Below are positions 1 to 9,940 of a stretch of 64,000 bases of DNA, in pieces. Numbering within the stretch: the first letter of the stretch is position 1; each line of letters starts with the position of its first letter. Source of the DNA: Leucogyrophana mollusca (lineage: Eukaryota > Basidiomycota > Agaricomycetes > Boletales). The notes below the pieces were generated by a model. That model was not told the DNA's origin. It saw nothing but the letters and a program-made list of their open reading frames with translations, and ran no database searches. The stretch lies in contig MU266489.1 in assembly GCA_021014945.1 (NCBI GenBank), positions 1-64,000 on the forward strand. Direction: 5' to 3'. The position numbers and the translations under genes were made by a program.

Positions 1-19
1 TCTCTACATTTTATGTGCA

Positions 20-289
20 TCGGCCGATATGCATCTTACAACATGGGCCAGCACGCTGGCAGTGTCACAAGTCTGAGTTTTGTATGCACCGGCCAATACG
101 CTTTCTGCATGGTCGGCCAACACACCTGCTACATAGATCTTATTCAGCCCATACCTCACTTTTATAAATGTCAGCCAATACGCACATCAGGAAAATTACA
201 AAAATTCAGGTATGATTGGCCGACGCGCTTCTATTGTTGTTGGCCCACTCGCTATAATGAATATCGGCCGACAATCGGCTGCTACGTAA
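20..289. repeat. Degenerate 24-bp tandem repeat at window edge
   Basis: A motif close to GGCCRAYACGCTT recurs with its GGCC (or AGCC) core at about 22, 46, 91, 115, 146, 173, 218, 242 and 266. Four of the eight steps are exactly 24 bp and two are 45 bp, as if one slightly shortened unit had decayed between copies. The remainder of each unit is weakly conserved (CTTCTATTG-like). The frames crossing it are not convincingly coding. It may continue beyond position 1. Confidence 0.55.
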
Positions 290-540
290 AACAGGACTAT
301 TTGTACATCTCGGTGCTACGCTAGTTACGTTAAGATATGACTGAAAGGTGTGGATTTTCATCTGACATCGACATACAAGCACAGCGCGCATTCATTGCAC
401 ATACTATAAACGTACACCAAACGACCAATAAGCTATTCGTACTATACTTCTTGACATACTGTTATCTACGATACATACTTACAGCTACCTATAGAATACT
501 GTAGAGTAGCACCGCGTCTTAGCAGCCTCTGCTGCTTGTG

Positions 541-600
541 GCGGTATACAAATATAGAATTTCTCTCTCTCTCTCCGCAATCGCGACACTGAGACTCGCC
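541..600 (+). promoter_or_regulatory. Pyrimidine-rich core promoter of PAF1
   Basis: A CT tract (about 561-575) lies roughly 25 bp before the PAF1 start codon. Such CT-rich stretches are common around transcription starts of basidiomycete genes. No clear TATA box is placed to serve it. The 290-540 stretch upstream shows nothing else recognisable. Confidence 0.35.
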
Positions 601-2239
601 ATGAGTCTCAGAAAGAGGTAAGTCATTTTATGAATGTCAAGGGTCAGCATCTTCAAACATAAACCACCAGTAAACTTGATCTTCTCGTCCGTGTACGCTA
701 CTCCAACCCCCTTCCTGCACCACCATGCCCTCCAAAACTTCTCAGTATTCCTACAAATCCTTTGCGTTACGCCCACCCGGAATTCCTAAACACTATTGCA
801 AACGACACGCCTCTTCCTTTAATCGTAGACGCTGAATGTGGCATGCCGCTCGACCTGGGGAAATGGGAGTGCTTGTGGGAGGATGACGGTGATGATTCAG
901 GTGCGCAACAAAGGCGTCCGTCAAACGTTAACCACAGTTTCTCTCTAGCCTTGAACCCGGACCCCCACAATATGCCGCTCCTTGACTCCAGGGACCAATT
1001 TCTCTTAGGCGATCCATCGGCCACCTCCAACACTTATGTAAATGGAGCGTCACCAAGTGTAGGCTCTAACGCGCCTGCTGTTCCGGCGCACGTAACCTGG
1101 CTTCGGAAAACAGAGTATTTGAGCAGGGAAGGAGTGCAGCGTTCGTCCTCCAGTCAAGAACCGTGAGCCGATATCTCATTCGCCAGGTCAGCTTGCCCTG
1201 ACATTTGTTGATTCAAGTAAACACCTCCCACAACACATCGACGTATCTCGCTCCGCACAACTGCGCGATATCGAAGTTTCATTCGCGGCATGCAACGACC
1301 CCATGTCGTTTTCGCTCCCTACCCTCCGTCACCCAAACAAACCCGGTGTTACTGCCATAGAATCGTATGAGATATTCCCAGACGCCGACATCTGGGCGAA
1401 CGCGTACGATCTTTTCAGGTTCAGCGAGCGGCCTGGCGAGAGAGTCGTAGACGTAAGCTCGCCTCTCACCGTGTCAACCATGTACGGTACTTCACACATC
1501 TCGCCAGGTTGAGGACCCGCGACTTGATTGTGCCATCCTTCGACCGATGGAGTCCGATGGAGACCATTTCCTAGCATATTATCTTACAAAAGACGACGAG
1601 GCCGCTATATCGTTCAAGAGCGATCGGCTGACAAAAGTGCCTCGAGACGTTGATGAAGAGCCTAGGGTGAGCCGCCGGCCTTGCCATGTCTCTCGGAGCT
1701 GACAAAGTGAAACATTTCCCCTCAGTCTACGGCGTTTCACTTCGTACGCGACTATGAGACTGTGAAAATAGAACAAGAAGTTCCCAATGAGTTTTTACTG
1801 GTACTCGACGATGGGGAAAATGGAGGTGGTGTCAATATGTCTGGTGAAGAGCGCACGAAGGCAGCTTACTACAAGAACATTGAGCGGAAGATGACTCTGA
1901 AGAAAAAGAGAACCAACGTACGTATGCCTCATCTGTTACCCAGTCCAATTGACGATGTTCTGCTGGTAGACACTCGAATCCTACGGCGACAAATGGCAAG
2001 TTGTCAATATGTCACACCTGCCAATGAGCAAGGAAGAACTGGACGAGCGAGAAGAAGTCCTTGCAGAAGTCATGGACCCTATGTATCTACTTGGCCGTGG
2101 CGATGCAGATGCAGACGGGGAAGGCGAAGTTGATGACGGTGGCGATGGAATAGGTGACGCAGTTACTAGGCTCGATGAAAAGGAACCAGGGGTGGAATAT
2201 GCAGTTGCAGATACGGCAGAGATGGTTGACATATTCTGA
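601..2239 (+). CDS. PAF1: RNA polymerase II-associated factor 1 (Paf1 complex subunit)
   Basis: Scaffold subunit of the nuclear Paf1 complex, which travels with RNA polymerase II and supports H2B ubiquitination and H3 methylation. Six exons read by eye: 601-617, 671-1162, 1218-1452, 1508-1666, 1726-1917, 1970-2239, giving about 454 aa. Family motifs in order are DLLVRVRYSNPLPAPP near the N-terminus, DAECGMPLDLGKWECLWE, HVTWLRKTEYLSREGVQ, SRSAQLRDIEVSFAACN, YEIFPDADIWANAYDLFRFS and MESDGDHFLAYYLT, then an acidic tail with MSKEELDEREEVLAEVMDP. The start at 601 was chosen because a 17-bp first exon joined across a 53-bp intron gives MSLRKSKLDLLVRVRY, the normal Paf1 beginning. An ATG at 725 is in the wrong frame. 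The gene converges on the carboxypeptidase gene, 159 bp away. Confidence 0.93.
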
Positions 2240-2398
2240 TGATATACTAGTTGTGTACACCGGCTCTTATACTACTTCGATCGTTGGTTGTGCAGCTGAA
2301 AAAAATACATTGTGCAAGGTCAAGAAGGTGCCAAGAAACACAGCGCAATCGTAACGCAGAACATAATACCCGCAGTCCATGCTCATCCTCATGCTTTG

Positions 2399-5326
2399 TT
2401 ACCAAAACATCATGAACGTAATAATGAAGGCGCTCCAGAGCACCGAAGACCCCCTTGAGCTACTAGGAGCCACAGCAGAGCTCGCTAACGACGCCGCCGA
2501 TCCCATTACGGGTGCTGCAGTCGCGGTTGCGACGAACTCCTCCCACGCCGCGATAGTAGCTGTGGGGAAGTAATAAGTTGATGCAGTCGTCCCAGCGCCG
2601 TAATAAATTCCAGCCTGTCCCGGCATAATCTCCTCAGCGAGAGTAGAGTTCTCGCCACCAACAACAGTGACAGTCCCTGAGGAATTGGTGACGAGCCCGG
2701 TTTGGTTGTTCCCGTACACAAACTCGCGCATAAAAACGAGAGCCTGGGGGAAGACTGTTAAGGTGTCGTTTTTCGCAGTAGCGGAGGGGAGATGCGTACA
2801 GATGTAGGGTTGGTATATCCGACGAGATGTCCAGCATGCTCAACAAGAACGTAAGTCCAGCCTCGCTCTTGATGGACGATGCCTGCAAATTCGCCAGCGT
2901 CATTGTACCAGGGAGTGGACGGCTTGCGCGTGAAGCCTTGAATACCGCCAAAAGTAGTGTTCTGGAACAACAATGAGTCATCGATCATGGCGATTACTCG
3001 TAATATAGACGTACTTGAATCGTGACTGCGTAGGACAGGTATGTCAGAAGGATTTCAGAAGGACGAAAACCCTCGGCTTACCTTGAGATCCAAGGTGGGG
3101 GATAAGTGAATCGTCATTACCAGAGAAAATTACAATAGACATGTTTTGCGCGGTAGCATTTGTCGCCAAGTCCGTCAAGAATGCCATCGGTCTAAAACAT
3201 ATAATAAGAGACAACTCAGGAAATACTTTGCGTTTGCTTACTCGATACCTAATTTAAAACAGTAAGTATCAAGCAAAGTTAACTTGACCGCAACATTCAC
3301 TCACTGGGATCAGCTTCCTCGTAATCTATCGCGGGAAATACCGTTGGCGGACTGAACAACTTAAAACAACCACATAAACTCACTGTTTCCGAACGGATAG
3401 AGAATGCTCTCTGTCCAATTTGTGCTTGTTGGAGCATGTATCGCAGCACGAGTTCGCGGGTCTAGAATTGGTCATGAAGGTTAGTGCGCGTCAAAAGAGG
3501 AAGCGGTCTAGTGCACCATTCAAGAAGACAGATGCATCCATCGGCGCCTCCGGGTTCAACGCGTCAGGAACATTGTAGACCTGTAGTATTGACCATCAGA
3601 CCCTGTGTTTCAACGTTAAACACACACGTACATCAAACATTCCGCCAGTGCTCTGGCTCAGTGCTAGTAAATAATCAACATCAGCTCAACCGACGAGGCA
3701 GAAAAACCATAAACCTACACCACGGGAAAGTATAGTTGATCGCATAATCCAACATTTCATCATATAAGTCACACCCGTACCATGCGTCGATTGACCCATT
3801 GGCACGGCCCTCGAGACCCCGCTTCCAAGAATCCCGAGAGCGCAGTCGCTCGCGTTTCGACAACGCGCGCTTTGCCGCGAAGCGGGCCTCTGCCTCTGCC
3901 ATGAACGCCTGCTTGGTGAGGCGGCCTTGACGAGATTTATACCGCGACGATGCGGCCTCGCCACCAGAATTAGGGTCCCCACCTTGACTGAAGCCGAGAG
4001 TGGGAAAGTGTCCATCTTGAGGGTAGGTGAGATTCAGGTCGTACCCACAAAGATGTGTCCTCCATGATTCATGTTAGTACATGAGTTACAACTGATTAGT
4101 GGGAACATACTGCTCCCGGAAATATTGCAGGACATCGGTATCGTAGCCGATAATCTGCGGGTAAGTCTCAAGCACGCTCACCTGTACAAGTATCAGTAGT
4201 CAGCGCTTCAGCCTCTAAAATCTGGCAACGACTAGACATACAACTGGCAAGAGCTCAAATGTCTCTCCGGACGCGATAGACCCATCGCCAATGGCAATCT
4301 TGGCAAGTTTGACGGGTGGATTCTCCATCTCGAAATAGGCTTTGGTGATGTATGGCTACATAAACCGTTAGAGCGAGATAAAGTTCCTAAAAGAAGTGAC
4401 CCACAATGTACATGCCAGCATAGCTTTCACCGGTTAGGTGCAAAGGTCTTGTGGCCAGACCGGGGAATACTTTGACCAGATTTTCCAGGAATCCAAACTA
4501 GTTATTATAAGCTGTGGATGATGCCTTGGAAAAAATATGACAACGCACGAAGTCCGAGGCCATTTGATCTTCGTCGGCAACTAGGTACAAGGTGAGTTGA
4601 AGAATGTAGGAACAGTATGAGGCGTACTATAGCCATCGGAGTCGGCGGTTCCAAAACCGACACCACTGTACCAAAATCAGTTCATGTTGCGAGCGGGACA
4701 TTGCATATCATACACAGGTTGGTCTATCCATACGTAGTCTGCAATGGTAGACCAGCTGTATTCGTTCTCGAAGAGTGAGTAATCGTTCTGAATGTGTATT
4801 GGACCATTCTGTTGCACATCAGCGTCCCTGTGTTGTGAACCAGTGATGAGCAACACACCTCGAACAAAAGACCAACGAGACTCGATGATCCGGGACTGCA
4901 TTGAAGGCATCAGGAACCGTTCTGAATGACGCGGGCAAAGGCTTACCCTCCGTTAAGCCAGATACCCCATGGTTCATCGCTGTCGGAGGCGGCGGCGGTC
5001 ATAGACCCATTTGAGTTTTCGAAAGCCCAGAAGAACAGGGTATCGTTAGGATGTCCCTCTCTTTGGACGGGAATATTGCCGGCCCAGTTACGAGCAATCG
5101 GCCAAGTAACATTGGGAAGCGCATCAGTCACCTGGAAGTCTGCCCTGCCTCATGAGAAGGGTAGGGAGAATAGCGCGAGAGAGGGCGTACAGGCCTGCCA
5201 CTCCGGGCTGTAATCACCCTGGGGCATCCCAGGATAGACCTGGGGATAGCTGCTGGGTGGCGTCTGGGCATTTACAAATACAGCGAAGACCACAGAGAAG
5301 GAAAGCGCCCATAGCTGAAACGCCAT
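2399..5326 (-). CDS. Secreted or surface serine carboxypeptidase (peptidase S10)
   Basis: Removes C-terminal residues from peptides at acidic pH. The N-terminal hydrophobic stretch (MAFQLWALSFSVVFAVFVNA) looks like a signal peptide. Ordered S10 motifs across many short introns are LPNVTWPIARNWAGNIPV, WLNGGPGSSSL (oxyanion region, split by an intron), NGPIHI, YVWIDQPVGVGF, the nucleophile GESYAGMYI near 4413-4440, the Asp region IFSGNDDSLI near 3120, and the His region EHAGHLV near 2840. The C-terminus is Ser/Ala-rich and ends in a hydrophobic stretch (VLWSAFIITFMMFW), suggesting a GPI signal or membrane anchor as in Kex1-like enzymes. The first exon is 5326-5191 and the second starts at 5139. 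The final intron near 2700-2780 was chosen to restore ALVFMREF; other internal junctions are approximate. No catalytic residue seems lost. Confidence 0.88.
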
Positions 5327-5403
5327 TGCGCGGGAAGGGTGAATGCAGCAAAAGCTGATAAGTTACGAATGTTTGGGAAAGGAGATAGCGACGACGTCGT
5401 GGC

Positions 5404-5409
5404 TTTATA
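5404..5409 (-). promoter_or_regulatory. TATA box of the S10 carboxypeptidase
   Basis: TATAAA on the minus strand, about 80 bp before the carboxypeptidase start codon, a normal distance for fungal genes. Confidence 0.45.
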
Positions 5410-6190
5410 CCACTGGACCCAGCTGCGGGGAACCGCTGTGGATGGGCATATCAGCTCGTGGCCCAAGCGGTGGTTACTGGCACGTTACTCACACTATTGT
5501 GACGAAACCAGGGCGGGGAGTAAAGCCGGCGAGACTCAGTTGACAGAGAATCACAATCATGATGTCTGGAAAGGTGTCTATTGTTATGCGCACCGAACAT
5601 ATGGAAAGAAGGGCGGCAGGACTGCCCAGCAACTAAAAACAGAACGGCACCAACAGTATTCGCGAGAACGAGACCGCACCATACTTTGCACACGATTCGC
5701 CGTGTTTCAAGAGTAAAGAAAGCACACGAAGCGGCAAATTACCAATTACCACGGCAGCTCGGAACTGCCTTGGGACTTCCAGTAACTTTCAGTCTTCCAC
5801 GATGCAACCCTTGAAAGGCTTCGTGGCCGCTGGTGTGCATAAGTAGGCAAGGTAATGCATACCGCCATCCGGGTGGTGGATCCGTATCTAGCTGCTGTCA
5901 TACATAGAGGGACTGGCTGACTGGCGCTGATATCCCCAATTGTGTTCCCGGGTTACTATCAAGTCCACGCTCAGGCCTTCAGGTACTATACGTGTTGGGG
6001 CAGAACGAGGCCTGACATGAGATCGATGTCATGAGAAGAAATCTGTTATAGCCTGCAGCTTTGCATTCTGGCTTGACTCTTACTTCAAGGCCCTTACTCT
6101 AGTAGACAATTAACAGTTATGGTATGTTCCGAGCTCGGTCCGGGTCCTCGTGACCGAAGCCCCCGGATCGTGACCTTTCTCCGTCTGACT
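5410..6190. other. Intergenic region between divergent S10 and PRO2 genes
   Basis: About 0.8 kb without a supportable gene. The short open frames on both strands (for example 5410-5716 plus, 5451-5693 minus) show no family motif and overlap one another. It presumably holds the divergent promoters. Confidence 0.5.
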
Positions 6191-6211
6191 CTGAGCGCTG
6201 AGCGCTGAGCA
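6191..6211 (+). repeat. Triple 7-bp repeat in the PRO2 leader
   Basis: CTGAGCG, CTGAGCG and CTGAGCA run head to tail, ending 6 bp before the PRO2 start codon. They are probably in the 5' untranslated leader. Function is unknown and chance is possible. Confidence 0.5.
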
Positions 6212-6217
6212 CCCATA

Positions 6218-7818
6218 ATGTCAACTTCTTCTGGGTCGGATACCTCCGTCGAAGCCATCGCAAAGGCAGCCAAAGCAGCGTTCGAAGAATCACAGCTTCT
6301 CCCTTCCAGTGCTCGCAAAGATGCTCTTGACAAGATAAAGGCGCAACTCGAAGCCAGCAAGGATGAAATCTTGGCTGCGAACAAGCAAGATATGGAGGTG
6401 CAGCCTTATCTCTTCCATTATGCTAGAGTCATCTTTTCCTAACCATAGGTCTCTTCTATCTTGTCGTTTTAACCTGATGACTCCCCCATCGTATCAAGGC
6501 AGCTCAACTCGAAGTCGATGCAGGCCGCATGTCGAATTCCTTGATCAAACGCCTTGACTTGGGAAGGGGCGACAAATGGGCCTCCATGTTGCAGGGAATT
6601 CAAGATGTCGCGAACCTCCCGGATCCCACAGGTGTTGTATCATATGCTTCGCAGCTGGACGATGAGCTGGAGTTGTACCGCGTGTCGTGTCCGATCGGGG
6701 TTCTCCTGGTCATCTTCGAAGCTCGTCCTGAAGTCGTGGTCAACATCGCCGCTCTTGCAATCAAATCAGGTAAAAGGGAATGAGACTATGTCGCGACTCA
6801 AGTTTGATCATCCAACCTCTGCCCATCTAGGCAATGCTGCCATTCTAAAGGGCGGGAAGGAGTCCAACCGCACAACCCAGCTACTCTCAAAAGCAATCGC
6901 ATTGGGACTGGCGCAAACCTCGCTTCCTAGCACATATGTTCAAGCCATCCAAACCCGAGCAGAAGTGTCGGCACTTCTTGACCTTGACCAGTACATCGAC
7001 TTGGTCATCCCTCGCGGAAGCAACAGTCTCGTCAAGAACATTCAAAACAATACCCGCATTCCTGTTATGGGCCACGCAGATGGTCTTTGTCATGTCTATC
7101 TCGACGAGTCGGCAGACCTGCAGAAGGCTTTGCGAGTTGTGGTCGACTCAAAGGTGAGTGTTACATGTCTTTCCAACCAAACTCCTAAGGGGACATCTCG
7201 CAGACAGATTATCCTTCTGCATGTAACGCAGCAGAAACGCTGATCGTCCACACGTCATTGGTGGATACCATATGGCCCGAGGTTGCTAAAGCGTTAATCG
7301 CAGCAGACGTTCAATTGATTTGTGATTCTCATACCCTCGATGCCCTGTCGAGGGCGCCTAACCCTCCTGAGAAGCTTTCGACTCACGTCCGCCCGTCGAC
7401 GACGTCCTCGTACACTACCGAGTACCTCGATCTCACCATCTCTGTGATCGCACTTCCCTCGCTGCACTCCGCCATCCAGTTCATAAATGCACATTCCTCG
7501 CACCACACGGACACGATCGTCACCGAGTCGGACGCCGCGATATCTACATTTTGCCGAGGTGTGGATTCGGCAGGCACATTTGTCAACGCCAGCACACGCT
7601 TCGCTGACGGTTTTAGGTATGGCTTTGGGACAGAGGTGGGGATCAGCACCGGACGCATTCATGCCAGAGGACCCGTCGGTCTGGAGGGTTTAGTGATATA
7701 CAAGTATATGCTCAGGAGTAAGGCGCAAAAAGGCCACGTCGCGAGTGACTTCGGGGTAGGAGAGGGGAAGAAAAGGTATAAGCATACCACTATCAGCGCG
7801 ACCAGTGTGCCGTTCTAA
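6218..7818 (+). CDS. PRO2: Gamma-glutamyl phosphate reductase
   Basis: Reduces gamma-glutamyl phosphate with NADPH to glutamate semialdehyde, the second step of proline synthesis after the Pro1 kinase. Four exons: 6218-6397, 6499-6769, 6831-7153, 7204-7818, about 462 aa, normal for the family. Motifs in order are SARKDALDKIKAQLE near residue 30, the NAD(P)-binding segment PIGVLLVIFEARPEVV, NAAILKGGKESNRT, LVIPRGSNSLVKNI, VMGHADGLCHVY, and the catalytic cysteine in DYPSACNAAETLIVH. The C-terminal part has AISTFCRGVDSAGTFVNAST, a degraded form of the usual DAA-F--VDSA-V-VNASTRF block, and ends with RGPVGLEGLVIYKY. The gene looks intact and ordinary. Confidence 0.94.
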
Positions 7819-7910
7819 AGCCTGATATCTGTTGACCCTTGATGATGAGGTGGCGAAAAGAAGCAATAATAGTTTGAAGTTAATCCATGCAGCGTAAACC
7901 CTACCGTATT

Positions 7911-9435
7911 CTACGATGTGCCATCCTCCAGTTTCGCTTTCTTGGGGCTAGGACTCACATCTCCATCGTCAGCCTTCCGCTTGCCAGCCCCGTCCGCATC
8001 TACAGGTTTCTTCTTCTTCTTCACTACCATGGAAGTCAAGTCGTTGACCACAGTTTGTTGCGCGGTCCCCGTTGTTGATTTGGCGTTCAGCTCCGCGTCT
8101 AGTGCCTTGGCTGCCATTGCAGGTGCCGATTCACTAGGTTCATTTGGCGCTGTTTTAAGCTCCTCGACCTGGTCACAATCAGAGCTGGTAAATCAATCGT
8201 AAGGTGAATGGCGACCGAAACATACCTTCAAAGCCAAGTCTTCTTTCAGACCCTCCAGTTCTTTTAGTTCAGCCTCCATTTGTGCCTTCGTCATTGTTTC
8301 TACGGCATCCTCCGGAACATGCCTCCTACTCGAAGCCTTGCCTTTGCCCTTCTTGTCTTCCTTGGCAGCCTCCGCTGCGTCTGGTAGTGGCGGAAGCTGT
8401 CCATTGAGACCATCGCGGAGCTCAGCTAAGCGATGCTCGACGGAATCCAGCGCCTTCTCGGCATGTACAATGGCGTCCGATAAACGTCCCGAGGTTAGAT
8501 CGAGCACCATGCTTAGTTTGTAGTGAGCTTCGGCTATCTGTCGTGAGGAAACTGGCAAGAGCTCCTGTTTGAAACCGAGGCCTGCTGAGTAGTCGGTAAT
8601 AGCCTGATCGAACTTCTCTGTCGGTATGTGTGAGCAAGCGATACTTAGGCTGGGGTAGTAGGAACCTACCAGTCTCTAGTGAGACATCCCCGAGAGCGAT
8701 ATATGTGTCGGCCAGCTTCAATTTCACCTCCTCCTCGTCTTTCCCTCTTTCGTAAATGGCGCGAGCGAGCTCTAGCACTTCCCATGCGGCATTAAAATCG
8801 TCCTCAGGCTCCCCGTCATCGCCATCTTCGTCACTGCCCTCTTCTGCTTCTTCCTTGACAGCTTCCGCGAAGAGGTCGACAGCGCCTTCTTCTTGCTCGT
8901 CATCCGCATCACCGGAGAAAGATAGGATGGGACCACTTCCGTTCACACCTGACCCGGATGCTGAAATGCGACTGACCTCAGCGTGGCGACAGCAAAGAGG
9001 GCGCCCTTCCCACCTTTCTCCTCATATTCTGCTCCATTATCAGGTTGATCCTTGCCCAGCACTGAAGCCTGCGAAATCGCGTTTTCTAGCAGTGCCTTGC
9101 CATACAAGAAGTATAAATCGGCAGTCTCAGGTGCATCCTCGCCGTATTTCTTGGTCCTACGCGACAAAGAACGCGTGACATGTTAGTGGCATATCCACCG
9201 AGAAGAGCCTAACAGTGTCATACTGAAGTTCGAGGGCAGTAGCATAGTGCTCCACTGCTTGCTCGTATTTTTTGAGCGCGAAGGCGCGTCTTGCGTGCTC
9301 TAGAGTTCCTTCGACAGTAATTTCCGGGGCCAACGCGTCTGTGGCAATTTGCGCCTCCGTGCTGGGTTGGTTCCTATGCCAGGCGTTTAGAATTAAGAAC
9401 AGACAATGGCTGTTTTTCTCGACTTACGATGCCAT
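7911..9435 (-). CDS. NASP: NASP/Hif1/Sim3-type histone chaperone (SHNi-TPR)
   Basis: Nuclear chaperone that binds H3-H4 and feeds histones to chromatin assembly. The first exon is only 8 bp (9435-9428); exon 2 is 9373-9224 and exon 3 begins at 9156. Joining them gives a first TPR (LEHARRAFALKKYEQAVEHY), then KKYGEDAPETADLYFLYGKAL. A strongly acidic loop (about 8810-8930) interrupts the TPR array, the hallmark of this family. Further TPRs follow (DDFNAAWEVLELARAIYERG; QIAEAHYKLSMVLDLTSGR; DAIVHAEKALDSVEHRL). The C-terminus is Lys-rich with a likely nuclear signal (VVKKKKKPVD and SPSPKKAKLED). It lies head to tail with the AP180 gene upstream of it. Confidence 0.87.
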
Positions 9436-9940
9436 TTGAGCTACAGGAAGAATATTGCGGTAATATCGGAAGGTGGTGGTTTGGAGCAAAGAGTCAACAA
9501 TGGGAACAAAGAGCAGACGCGTTGAGTGGGTTGACCCGGCGCGACTCCGCGACTCACAAGACCTTCTTGAACTTCTGCAGCCAGTCACTACTTGACAGGA
9601 CGCTGCACCCAGCCAGGGTTTGTGACCCGAACCGGTTATACGAGATTCAGGACAAAGTGACGGAGGTAAGCAGTCAATGGCAACGATTCATTCCAACCAT
9701 GAATAGCCAACATAAGATCAAAGAAATGTATATTAGAAGGTATTCAAGAGAGCTCCGGTAGGCCCGTGCATTGCGTAAATGATACAGGTGGACGGTCAGA
9801 GGAAAAAGCAGGAAAGTCCCAGAGTACGGTATCCGCATTCCACAACTGCAAAGAAAACGAACGTGTAGGATCTGAAACGAGTGGAAAACGAAAGTGAACG
9901 AACGACAAGACAAGACGGTCAAAGAAAGCGATATTGATGA
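9436..9940. other. Intergenic region between AP180 3' end and NASP 5' end
   Basis: About 0.5 kb. A plus-strand open frame to 9761 begins on the antisense of the NASP start and lacks any recognisable motif. It likely contains the NASP promoter and the AP180 3' untranslated region. Confidence 0.5.

Noticed and set aside
725..830. ATG at 725 as start of PAF1
   Set aside because: It is in a different frame from the conserved PAF1 sequence and soon meets a stop; the 17-bp first exon at 601 gives the correct N-terminus.
5339..5716. Open frames upstream of the S10 gene
   Set aside because: Several overlapping frames on both strands, none with family motifs; part overlaps the probable TATA box and leader of the S10 gene.
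8756..9178. Plus-strand open frame rich in Ser
   Set aside because: Antisense of the acidic NASP region; no motif of its own.
9429..9761. Plus-strand frame of 110 codons between AP180 and NASP
   Set aside because: It begins on the antisense of the NASP start codon, has no motif and lies in a likely promoter region.
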